Shown here: in pieces, positions 1 through 5,646 of the stretch
How the letters are laid out: each line of letters starts with the position of its first letter
Numbering within the stretch: the first letter of the stretch is position 1
Origin: Defluviitaleaceae bacterium
GTDB lineage: Bacteria > Bacillota > Clostridia > Lachnospirales > UBA5962
Assembly: GCA_009780765.1 (NCBI GenBank)
Contig: WQZK01000096.1
Location: 1 to 6,786, forward strand
Direction: 5' to 3'
DNA length: 6,786 bases
Position numbers and translations under genes: made by a program
Notes under the pieces: model-generated
The model's database searches: none
Told to the model about the DNA's origin: nothing
The model's input: the letters and a program-made list of their open reading frames with translations, nothing else

Positions 1-1
1 A

Positions 2-796
2 GAGGTTACAAAAATCTACAGCATTTCTGGACTTTTAAGTGATAAAGAGGCACTTGTTTCTAATAGGCCTTTTCGTTCGCCGCACCACACAATTTCTTAT
101 GCGGCACTAACTGGTGGCGGTAGGTTTCCAAAGCCTGGAGAAATAAGCCTTGCACACAAGGGAATTTTGTTTTTAGATGAGCTACCCGAGTTTCATAGAA
201 ATGTACTAGAAGTTTTGCGCCAGCCGCTTGAAGAGAAATTTGTAAACATATCAAGAGTTGGTGGAAATGTCACATATCCATCTGATTTTTGCCTTGTTGC
301 CAGCATGAATCCTTGCCCTTGCGGAAATTTATTTAACGGTGATAAATGCAGTTGTCGCCTTTCTGATGTTAGTAAATACTTGGCAAAAATTTCGGGCCCG
401 CTTCTTGACAGGATTGACATTCAAGTAGAAACAAGCCAAATTAATTACGATGATATTGGGTACAAGAGCCAATCGCAGGCAGAAAATTCTGAAACAATTA
501 AAAAGCGTGTATTAAAAACGATAGAGATACAGAAAAATAGATATAAAGATGAGAATATCAAGTATAATTCGGAGCTTGGTCCGAGCCAAATCGAAGGTTA
601 TTGCCAGCTTGATGAGGCTTCTCATGCACTTTTAAAATCGGCGTTTGACGATTTGGGGCTTAGTATGCGTGCGTATCACAAAATTTTAAAACTTTCTCGC
701 ACAATTGCTGATATGGAAGAGCGTGAAAACATAGAAATACACCATATTGCCGAGGCAATTCAATACAGAAGCCTCGATCGAAAATATTGGAAATAA
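2..796 (+). CDS. comM: ComM/YifB-family Mg-chelatase-like AAA+ ATPase, C-terminal part (5' end outside window)
   Basis: This is the C-terminal 264 residues of a ComM/YifB-type AAA+ ATPase. The reading frame is open back to the left edge, so the start and the Walker A motif lie outside; family members are about 500 residues, so roughly half is present. Visible, numbered from base 2: RPFRSPHHT (22-30), Walker B GILFLDE (54-60), the family signature MNPCPCG (102-108) followed by a second CxC (116-118), and LLDRIDI with the likely arginine finger (134-140). A C-terminal Mg-chelatase-like helical domain follows, with SMRAYHKILKLSRTIADME (221-239) and HIAEAIQYR (248-256). In Haemophilus and Vibrio, ComM is a hexameric helicase that promotes branch migration during natural transformation; in Firmicutes the role is less studied. 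No frameshift is seen. The next gene begins 12 nt after the stop, so the two are probably cotranscribed. The family call is very secure; the competence role is inferred from family. Confidence 0.95.
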   Translation, partial: EVTKIYSISGLLSDKEALVSNRPFRSPHHTISYAALTGGGRFPKPGEISLAHKGILFLDELPEFHRNVLEVLRQPLEEKFVNISRVGGNVTYPSDFCLVASMNPCPCGNLFNGDKCSCRLSDVSKYLAKISGPLLDRIDIQVETSQINYDDIGYKSQSQAENSETIKKRVLKTIEIQKNRYKDENIKYNSELGPSQIEGYCQLDEASHALLKSAFDDLGLSMRAYHKILKLSRTIADMEERENIEIHHIAEAIQYRSLDRKYWK

Positions 797-801
797 AGGG
801 G
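795..801 (+). promoter_or_regulatory. Ribosome binding site that sets the lipoprotein start at 809
   Basis: AAAGGGG overlaps the stop codon of the upstream ATPase gene and stands 7 nt before ATG 809. An in-frame TTG at 803 is only 1 nt from this site and would add two residues before the signal peptide, so ATG 809 is the better start. Confidence 0.75.
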
Positions 802-808
802 TTTGATT

Positions 809-2038
809 ATGAAAAAATTATTATTTAGCTTAGGATTAGTTGTATTTTTGGCAGGCTGTGGAAACTCTTTAAGAGAAGAAGCAAATAACATTGCCGAAAA
901 TGAAATTATTGTACAAGTGGAAGAAGAGTCTGAAGAGCAAGATAGTGAAGATTTAGAAGAATCTGAAGAATTAGAAGACGAAATTTTTGATAACGAGTGG
1001 CGAACAGAAGAGCTTGACCATATTTTTGTAACCTATAATTTTAGGAGCGAAGCTAATGTGCCTGTTACACAATTCGAGCTTAGAGAGGGCGACCAGTTTT
1101 TAAGCCTAACATTAGAAGAAATTATAACTTCGCATAATTGGGTGCACCGTGGCGAGGTTGTTGATGTTGAAGCACATGCACGTTTTTCGGGCGAGCTAGT
1201 TGTTAGGGGTGATTTACGGATTATGCCAAGCGTTTATCGCGGCGGGTATATATTCACTGTGCACGATGATTATATTCACCATTTTCCGTTTCTTGTGAAT
1301 AGCTGGAATCAAACTTTTGTTATGTTTCATGTATCAAACATAGAAGAAGTTTTTGACATGCTTGGAGTAGACGTTTCGAACAGAAACTGGAGTGATTTTG
1401 ATATAGACATGGAGTTTTTGAATATTGAAGTTAAGATAGACGAGTACACCATGTACACATCTATACAAGGAATTGCTAATACTGCTAAGGTTTTAGAAGT
1501 TATATCTGTAGATGAAGACAGCACTTTTATCTACGACTATGTAGAGGCAGACTATATATATGCGATTGATAGACATGCAAATATAGGTGCTACAAGGCTT
1601 AGAGAGGGTGACGAATTTTTGAGCCTAACACTTACAGAAATTATTAACTCTGAAGTTATGCTAAGAAATGGCGAGTTCTTTATGCCAATGCTTTCAAGCC
1701 AAGCCTTATTTACAGGCGAGGTAACTTTTAGAGGCGAACTTCGTATAATACAAAATTATTCAACATTTCCAAACGCTATATCAATATTTATAAATGAAGA
1801 ATATTTAGAAAAGTTTCCGTGGTTTTTTGGTGAGCCTGAATGGTGGGGCGATAGTCGCAACCATCTCCCGATAGACATTACTAACACAGATGAAGCCCGT
1901 GAAATTTTAGCAGGAATAGGCATAATTATGCGTGATGGTATGATGGAAACGTTTGCCGATATAGAATTTACAATAAAAAGTTTTACCATGGTGCCAGGTA
2001 CTATAAACTATGTAGAAGTATCGAGTATTAGATATTAA
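809..2038 (+). CDS. Putative lipoprotein with acidic linker and two tandem copies of an unrecognised domain
   Basis: This is a 409-residue protein of unknown function, probably anchored to the outer face of the membrane. Residues 1-17 form a lipoprotein signal peptide: MKK, a hydrophobic core and lipobox LAGC, with Cys17 as the predicted lipidated residue. A very acidic, Ser/Glu-rich linker covers about 34-63. The rest is an internal duplication of about 175 residues. LREGDQFLSLTLEEII (91-106) matches LREGDEFLSLTLTEII (264-279); FSGELVVRGDLRI (126-138) matches FTGEVTFRGELRI (301-313); FPFL (159) matches FPWF (336). Each copy ends in an alternating, beta-like segment (about 201-235 and 383-409). 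The pattern suggests beta-rich extracellular domains. No enzyme motif or known family is recognised. It sits 12 nt after the ComM-like gene, a partner with no obvious functional link, and is followed by a terminator. Lipoprotein and repeat calls are strong; function is unknown. Confidence 0.85.
   Translation: MKKLLFSLGLVVFLAGCGNSLREEANNIAENEIIVQVEEESEEQDSEDLEESEELEDEIFDNEWRTEELDHIFVTYNFRSEANVPVTQFELREGDQFLSLTLEEIITSHNWVHRGEVVDVEAHARFSGELVVRGDLRIMPSVYRGGYIFTVHDDYIHHFPFLVNSWNQTFVMFHVSNIEEVFDMLGVDVSNRNWSDFDIDMEFLNIEVKIDEYTMYTSIQGIANTAKVLEVISVDEDSTFIYDYVEADYIYAIDRHANIGATRLREGDEFLSLTLTEIINSEVMLRNGEFFMPMLSSQALFTGEVTFRGELRIIQNYSTFPNAISIFINEEYLEKFPWFFGEPEWWGDSRNHLPIDITNTDEAREILAGIGIIMRDGMMETFADIEFTIKSFTMVPGTINYVEVSSIRY
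1079..1645 (+). repeat. Start-to-start span of the two domain copies inside the lipoprotein gene
   Basis: The clearest block of the duplication is 1081-1124 against 1600-1643, an offset of 519 nt (173 codons). By eye, 36 of 44 bases are identical and no gap is needed. Further downstream the offset grows to 175-177 codons through small indels. Part of the similarity survives at DNA level, so the duplication may be fairly young or the motif strongly conserved. Confidence 0.8.
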
Positions 2039-2106
2039 ATGATTAGAAGAAGGCAGCAAAGATGTATGTAGTAAACTCATAATTAGGTGTTCAATGAGCT
2101 ATAAAG

Positions 2107-2142
2107 GGCAGATACTTTATAAAAAGCATCTGCCTGATTTTT
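2107..2142 (+). terminator. Intrinsic terminator after the lipoprotein gene, in a convergent gap
   Basis: GGCAGAT (2107-2113) pairs with ATCTGCC (2128-2134). After an A/C mismatch, CTTT (2115-2118) pairs with AAAG (2123-2126) around an ATAA loop. A short T-run (2138-2142) follows three bases later. The U-tract is modest. The hairpin lies between two converging genes, so it may also slow transcription from the minus strand, although no good T-run exists in that direction. Confidence 0.7.
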
Positions 2143-2160
2143 ATATAAATAATTATTTAC

Positions 2161-2625
2161 TTAAAGTACAAGTGCCATGCCTTCTTCGTCATCAACCATT
2201 TCTCCTGTTTTAACAAAGCCAAAACTTTCGTAAAGCTTTGTTGCAACTTCGTTTTCGGGAACAACTGATGTGAAGAATTTTTCGGCGTCACCTTGCGGAA
2301 ATTTTCTTATTTCTTGTATAAACAAGTTTAGTGCTGTTTTGCCATAGCCTTTTCCTTGGTGATTATTGTCAATCATCATACGCCATAGATAGTAATATGG
2401 CTTGCCATCGTTATCATTTTCATCTAGGCAATACTCGGCCATAATAAAACCCACTGGCGTTTCATCATTGTAAATGCCATACGCAATTGGGCCAACACCA
2501 TTTTCTACATAGTAGGCATAGGCTTCTATCATGCTTTCTTCATTTGTAGCTACAAAAGCTTCGTCTGCTTTTAATTCACAGATTTCAAAGCAGTTTTTAG
2601 ACGTTATTAACTTTAGATTTACCAT
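2161..2625 (-). CDS. GNAT-family N-acetyltransferase (resembles BltD/PaiA-type diamine acetyltransferases)
   Basis: This 154-residue protein is a single-domain GNAT acetyltransferase, which transfers an acetyl group from acetyl-CoA to an amine; it should be cytosolic. The acetyl-CoA-binding motif A is QGKGYG (90-95), preceded by the beta-strand LWRMMID (80-86). The C-terminal motif ENEVATKLYESFGF (124-137) supplies the usual asparagine/glutamate region and a tyrosine (Tyr132) in the position of the common general acid. Overall layout and the R-hydrophobic-ID-x-x-x-QGKG pattern recall Bacillus BltD, a spermine/spermidine acetyltransferase, but the substrate cannot be read from sequence. ATG 2625 is supported by GAGAGG 10 nt upstream. 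It is transcribed alone, behind a strong promoter and a 16-codon leader ORF, and converges on the lipoprotein gene. Family is certain; the polyamine assignment is a guess. Confidence 0.92.
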   Translation of the reverse strand: MVNLKLITSKNCFEICELKADEAFVATNEESMIEAYAYYVENGVGPIAYGIYNDETPVGFIMAEYCLDENDNDGKPYYYLWRMMIDNNHQGKGYGKTALNLFIQEIRKFPQGDAEKFFTSVVPENEVATKLYESFGFVKTGEMVDDEEGMALVL

Positions 2626-2635
2626 AATATATCAA

Positions 2636-2648
2636 CCTCTCATGAGGG
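2636..2648 (-). promoter_or_regulatory. Possible hairpin covering the ribosome site of the GNAT gene
   Basis: Read on the minus strand, CCTC (2647-2644) can pair with GAGG (2639-2636) across an ATGA loop. The GAGG is the ribosome site of the acetyltransferase gene. The same CCCTC (2648-2644) can instead pair with GAGGG (2675-2671) inside the upstream leader ORF. Both stems are short (4-5 bp), so this is a suggestion of a switch, not a proven structure. Confidence 0.35.
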
Positions 2649-2656
2649 CAACTGTT

Positions 2657-2707
2657 CTAAGATAGATAAACCCTCCATAAATTTTTTAGTTTTAATGTAG
2701 TTTTCAT
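2657..2707 (-). CDS. Putative 16-residue leader peptide upstream of the GNAT gene
   Basis: A short ORF encodes MKTTLKLKNLWRVYLS and ends 31 nt before the acetyltransferase start. It has a near-ideal ribosome site (AAAGGAGG, 2722-2715) 7 nt before its ATG, better than the site of the enzyme gene downstream. The predicted transcript begins almost exactly at this ribosome site, so it is the first ORF the ribosome meets. It is basic, with no run of one amino acid, so it does not look like an amino-acid attenuator; drug- or metabolite-sensing leaders often look like this. It is not in frame with the enzyme. It could also be the relic of a displaced gene start. No database match is known to me. Confidence 0.5.
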   Translation of the reverse strand: MKTTLKLKNLWRVYLS

Positions 2708-2714
2708 TTTTTAT

Positions 2715-2722
2715 CCTCCTTT
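2715..2722 (-). promoter_or_regulatory. Strong ribosome binding site for the leader ORF
   Basis: AAAGGAGG on the minus strand, 7 nt before ATG 2707. It lies within a few bases of the predicted transcription start, giving an unusually short 5' leader of about 16 nt. Confidence 0.7.
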
Positions 2723-2729
2723 CTTTTTT

Positions 2730-2757
2730 ATTATAGCACAGAAAATTGGTAAAGCAA
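2730..2757 (-). promoter_or_regulatory. Sigma-A-type promoter with extended -10, for leader ORF and GNAT gene
   Basis: On the minus strand, -35 TTGCTT (2757-2752) is followed by a 16-nt spacer and a perfect -10 TATAAT (2735-2730). TGC directly before it makes an extended -10. Transcription should start near 2723-2724. This is the best promoter in the window. Confidence 0.8.
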
Positions 2758-2791
2758 TATAAATTTTTAGCCTTTAAATTCAAAATATATG

Positions 2792-2820
2792 TTGCTTTTT
2801 GCTAAAATTTGTAGTAAAAT
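2792..2820 (+). promoter_or_regulatory. Sigma-A-type promoter for the purine permease unit
   Basis: -35 TTGCTT (2792-2797), 17-nt spacer, -10 TAAAAT (2815-2820). Expected start is near 2827, giving a 5' leader of about 34 nt. It is divergent from the promoter at 2730-2757, with the two -35 boxes separated by 34 nt of AT-rich sequence where a shared regulator could bind. No clear operator palindrome was found. Confidence 0.65.
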
Positions 2821-2860
2821 ATTAAGAAAATATTAACGAACTTAAAAGGAGAAATTGACA

Positions 2861-4156
2861 ATGGAAAAACTCTTTAAAATCAAGGCACGCAAGTCGTCCA
2901 TTTCAAGAGAATTTATTGCAGGGCTAACAACATTTTTGGCAATGGGTTACATAATTTTTGTAAATCCACAAATCTTGGGTGTTTCTGGCATGGATCAGGG
3001 TGCAGTTTTCACTGCAACAATTTTGGTAACAATTATTGGAACACTCATAATGGGTTTTTTAGCAAACTATCCCGTTGCAGTTTCACCCGGCATGGGCATT
3101 AACGCATTTTTTGCTTACACAGTAGTTTTAGGTATGGGATTTACTTGGCAGCAAGCTCTTGCAGGTGCTTTTATATCGGGAATATTATTCCTCATTATAT
3201 CGCTTACAAAGCTTAGAACGCTTATTATAGATAGTATTCCAACATCTTTAAAACATGCTGTTGGTGTTGGTATTGGTTTATTTATCATGTTTATTGGGCT
3301 TCAAAATTCAGGTGTGGTTGTTTCGCATCCTGCAACATTGGTTACTCTTAACAGTTTTACTGATAGAGGTGTTTTACTAACGGTTATAGGCCTTGTTGTA
3401 ACGCTTGTATTGCTAGTTAAAAAAGTGCCTGCTGCCATCTTTATAGGCATGGTTGTAACTGTTATTGTTGGTATGTTTATGGGAGTTATTACTTGGCCAG
3501 ACCAAATTATTCAGCCAATACCATCTTTAGAGCCGACGTTTGGTGCATTTTGGAATTCAATGCCAGACCTTTTAACATTTGAAATGATTCCTATTATTTT
3601 CGCATTTTTATTTGTAGACTTCTTTGATACAGCGGGGACGCTAATGTCTATCGCAACACGTGCAGGGCTGCTCGATTCAAAAGGCAACCTTATCGATGGT
3701 AAAAAAGCGGTTGTTGCCGATGCAAGCTCTACTGTAATTGGTGCTGTTGTTGGAACAAGCCCAACGGCTTCTTATATTGAGTCGTTAACAGGTATTGAAG
3801 CAGGCGGAAGAACAGGGCTAACAGCAATTTTTGTTTCTATATTCTTTGCGGCGATGCTGTTCTTTTCAGGGCTTTTAGGGCTTGTAACGCCAGAAGTAAC
3901 GGCTCCGGCACTTATTACGGTTGGTATTTTGATGGCATCTTCTCTTAAAAATATTGAGTGGAACAGGCTAGAAATAGCAATTCCTGCATTTATGACTATC
4001 GCAATTATAACCCTTTCTTATAGTATTGCTGATGGTATTGCAGCAGGATTCTTATTATATCCAATAACTATGCTTTTTGCAGGCAAGCGTAAAGAGGTTC
4101 ACCCTGTTATGTGGGGCTTGGCTGTTATATTCTTGTTGCATTTTGCTCTAGCTTAA
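2861..4156 (+). CDS. pbuG: PbuG/AzgA-type NCS2 purine permease (guanine/hypoxanthine/adenine uptake)
   Basis: This 431-residue polytopic membrane protein belongs to the AzgA-like branch of the NCS2 nucleobase transporters, which import purine bases with protons. It aligns along its whole length, as I recall it, with Bacillus subtilis PbuG (440 residues). Family motifs are present: DQGAVFTAT (45-53), GMGINAFFAY (77-86), GIGLFIMFIGLQ (137-148), FVDFFDTAGTL (251-261), GTSPTASYIES (298-308, with the Glu in the proposed substrate site), TAPALI (347-352) and KEVHPVMWGL near the end. It has around a dozen or more hydrophobic segments and no truncation. ATG 2861 is chosen because GGAG (2848-2851) lies 9 nt upstream; a TTG at 2855 is too close. 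A GNAT gene follows after 16 nt, probably cotranscribed. Exact base preference cannot be told. The leader is too short for the purine riboswitch often found before such genes. Confidence 0.95.
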   Translation: MEKLFKIKARKSSISREFIAGLTTFLAMGYIIFVNPQILGVSGMDQGAVFTATILVTIIGTLIMGFLANYPVAVSPGMGINAFFAYTVVLGMGFTWQQALAGAFISGILFLIISLTKLRTLIIDSIPTSLKHAVGVGIGLFIMFIGLQNSGVVVSHPATLVTLNSFTDRGVLLTVIGLVVTLVLLVKKVPAAIFIGMVVTVIVGMFMGVITWPDQIIQPIPSLEPTFGAFWNSMPDLLTFEMIPIIFAFLFVDFFDTAGTLMSIATRAGLLDSKGNLIDGKKAVVADASSTVIGAVVGTSPTASYIESLTGIEAGGRTGLTAIFVSIFFAAMLFFSGLLGLVTPEVTAPALITVGILMASSLKNIEWNRLEIAIPAFMTIAIITLSYSIADGIAAGFLLYPITMLFAGKRKEVHPVMWGLAVIFLLHFALA

Positions 4157-4172
4157 GCGGAGGACTGTAACT

Positions 4173-5063
4173 GTGGAGGTTATTATCAACAAAAAGACAT
4201 ATAATTTTACTAAAGATGCTATAAAAAAGGAAGAAACCAGAGAAAGTTATTTTAGCTTATTAAATAGTGTTTTTAGGATTAATTTTAATGCTTGGTACGA
4301 ATCAGGGTTTTGTGGTAATAGCTTTACTCCATATACATTATTTGATGATGATATTGCAGTTGCGGCTGTTGGAGCTGTGGTAAGTGATTTTAAGTGGAAT
4401 GGTGTTTTAAAAAGATATGTTCAAATTACTTCGGTTTTAACTCACCTCGCTTACCGTGAACAGGGACTAAGTAAATGGCTAATGGAATTAGTTTTAAAAG
4501 AATGGAAAGATAATTGCGATGCTATTTATCTTTATGCAAATGATAAGGTTACAAGCTTTTACCCCAAATTCGGGTTTGTTCTAGCAGATGAATATACGTA
4601 TTCTATGCCACTACTAAAAACGGATGGCTTATTTAGAAAGCTTGATTTAAATGTTAAAGATGATGTTGATTTGCTTGTTAAAAAGCATAATGAATCTAAT
4701 CCGTTTTCAAGCTTGGCAATGAATAAAGGTAGTGAAGTAATGATGTTTCACTGCATAACTTTTTTGTATAACGATATTTACTACATTGAAAAATATGATG
4801 CTGTTGTAATTGCAACACAGTATGAGCACAAGATGTTTTGTTATGATATTTATACAAATAAACATTGCGATATAAAAGACTTATTAGGCATTATTTCTTC
4901 TGATGCTATTCGCATAGTAACTCTTGGATTTACACCAAGCGATGCAACTGGGTACACTGCTAAAAAAGCGAACGAAAAAGGCACAAACTTTTTTGTGTTA
5001 AGTGGTAAAGAAAATATTTTGGTGGATAATAAAGTAACTTTTCCTTTTTTATCTCGTGCATAA
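4173..5063 (+). CDS. Two-part GNAT-family N-acetyltransferase with C-terminal extension
   Basis: This is a 296-residue protein with a GNAT fold in the first half. Residues about 15-147 hold the strand YVQITSVLTHLAYR (82-95), the acetyl-CoA loop REQGLS (95-100) and VTSFYPKFGFVLADE (126-140), the typical C-terminal Y-x-K-F-G-F motif. The last position of the R/Q-x-x-G-x-G/A loop is Ser instead of Gly/Ala. Residues about 150-296 form a second domain, with NPFSSLAM (176-183) and a closing beta-rich region around IRIVTLGFTPSD (246-257). Similar long GNAT proteins, including Eis-like ones, occur in Firmicutes; the substrate is unknown. The GTG start at 4173 is supported by GGAGG (4159-4163) at 9 nt. 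It follows the permease by 16 nt with no terminator between, so it is likely in the same operon; whether it acts on anything linked to purines is not shown. Confidence 0.85.
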   Translation: MEVIINKKTYNFTKDAIKKEETRESYFSLLNSVFRINFNAWYESGFCGNSFTPYTLFDDDIAVAAVGAVVSDFKWNGVLKRYVQITSVLTHLAYREQGLSKWLMELVLKEWKDNCDAIYLYANDKVTSFYPKFGFVLADEYTYSMPLLKTDGLFRKLDLNVKDDVDLLVKKHNESNPFSSLAMNKGSEVMMFHCITFLYNDIYYIEKYDAVVIATQYEHKMFCYDIYTNKHCDIKDLLGIISSDAIRIVTLGFTPSDATGYTAKKANEKGTNFFVLSGKENILVDNKVTFPFLSRA

Positions 5064-5070
5064 ACTTTGT

Positions 5071-5103
5071 CTATTGGCGTAGCCTTCAACGCTACGCCAA
5101 TAG
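5071..5103. repeat. Perfect 13-bp inverted repeat (stable intergenic hairpin, no U-tract)
   Basis: CTATTGGCGTAGC (5071-5083) is the exact reverse complement of GCTACGCCAATAG (5091-5103), with a 7-nt loop, CTTCAAC. It is markedly more GC-rich than its surroundings. Neither strand has a T-run after the stem, so it is not a standard intrinsic terminator. It could be an RNA processing or stability element between two halves of a transcript, a protein-binding palindrome, or one copy of a dispersed intergenic repeat. No second copy is in the window. Confidence 0.85.
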
Positions 5104-5128
5104 TGCTTATTGTAAAAATGAAAAAGTC

Positions 5129-5135
5129 GGAGGTG
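5129..5135 (+). promoter_or_regulatory. Ribosome binding site supporting a TTG start at 5140
   Basis: GGAGGTG ends 4 nt before TTG 5140 (6 nt when counted from GGAGG). The first in-frame ATG (5164) has only A/T-rich sequence before it and would start at Met9, just ahead of the Walker A glycine, so TTG is preferred. Confidence 0.75.
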
Positions 5136-5139
5136 TAAA

Positions 5140-5646
5140 TTGGCCAAATTTGGTAAAAAAATAATGATTATTGGCTCGGGCGGAAGTGGCAAAAGTACAC
5201 TTGCTATTAAGCTTGGTGAAATACTTGCCTTGCCCGTTATACATCTTGATAAAGAGTTTTGGAAAAACGATTGGATTAAGGTTTTAAAAGCTGAGTGGTA
5301 TGAAAAGCAAAAAAAGCTGGTTTCTGCTCAAGAGTGGATTGTTGATGGTAATTATACTGGAAGCTTGGAAGTTAGGCTTAAAGCAGCAGATACCGTTATA
5401 TTTCTTGATTTTGGACGTTTTACTTGTATGCGTAGCATTAAAAAGAGGCGATTTAGTAAAAATCAAGCAGAAATAAACACAGGTAACCCTGTAAAACTAA
5501 ATCGCTCTTTTGTTAAGTGGGTGTGGCAATTTAATTCAAAAACTAGGCCAAACATAATAGAGAAACTTTTAGAATATAAAGATATTAAGATAGTTATTCT
5601 TAAAAACAGAAAAGACATGAAAAAGTTTATAGAGGAGTTATTATGA
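5140..5646 (+). CDS. P-loop NTPase, adenylate-kinase-like, FlaR ("DNA topology modulation") family
   Basis: This 168-residue cytosolic protein has the length and motif order of the FlaR-like/adenylate-kinase-related P-loop family. Walker A is GSGGSGKST (12-20). It is followed by IHLDKEFWK (34-42), the family signature in which the Asp probably contacts substrate or metal, then EWIVDGNYTGSLEVRL (65-80), a Walker B-like strand TVIFLDF (85-91), the basic segment RSIKKRR (98-104) and RPNIIEKLL near the end. Family members are annotated as topology modulation proteins from an old genetic observation, but the sequence points to a small-molecule kinase; the substrate is unknown. The TTG start has a strong ribosome site. 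Its TGA stop overlaps the next gene's ATG by 4 nt (5643-5646), so the two are translationally coupled. Family call is secure, function is not. Confidence 0.88.
   Translation: MAKFGKKIMIIGSGGSGKSTLAIKLGEILALPVIHLDKEFWKNDWIKVLKAEWYEKQKKLVSAQEWIVDGNYTGSLEVRLKAADTVIFLDFGRFTCMRSIKKRRFSKNQAEINTGNPVKLNRSFVKWVWQFNSKTRPNIIEKLLEYKDIKIVILKNRKDMKKFIEELL

Noticed and set aside
193..420. 75-codon minus-strand reading frame inside the ComM-like gene
   Set aside because: Shadow of a strongly conserved coding region on the other strand.
1327..1989. Two minus-strand frames of 65 and 77 codons within the lipoprotein gene
   Set aside because: Antisense shadows without start signals; the + strand product has a coherent lipobox and domain duplication.
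2039..2071. Ten-codon ORF (MIRRRQQRCM) directly after the lipoprotein stop
   Set aside because: No ribosome site of its own, no continuation, and it lies in the short untranslated tail before the terminator.
2626..2707. Frameshifted N-terminus of the GNAT gene instead of a leader ORF
   Set aside because: The GNAT protein is full length with its own ribosome site and start, and the 16 residues do not resemble a missing GNAT segment.
2758..2791. Operator palindrome between the divergent promoters
   Set aside because: Only loose AT-rich symmetry (ATATAAATTT against AAATTCAAAATATAT); not distinguishable from base composition.
4850..5089. 79-codon minus-strand reading frame
   Set aside because: It lies antisense to the end of the two-part GNAT gene and runs into the intergenic hairpin; no promoter or ribosome site, no recognisable domain.
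5071..5103. Intrinsic terminator after the two-part GNAT gene
   Set aside because: The stem is excellent but no T-run follows on either strand, so it is listed as an inverted repeat instead.
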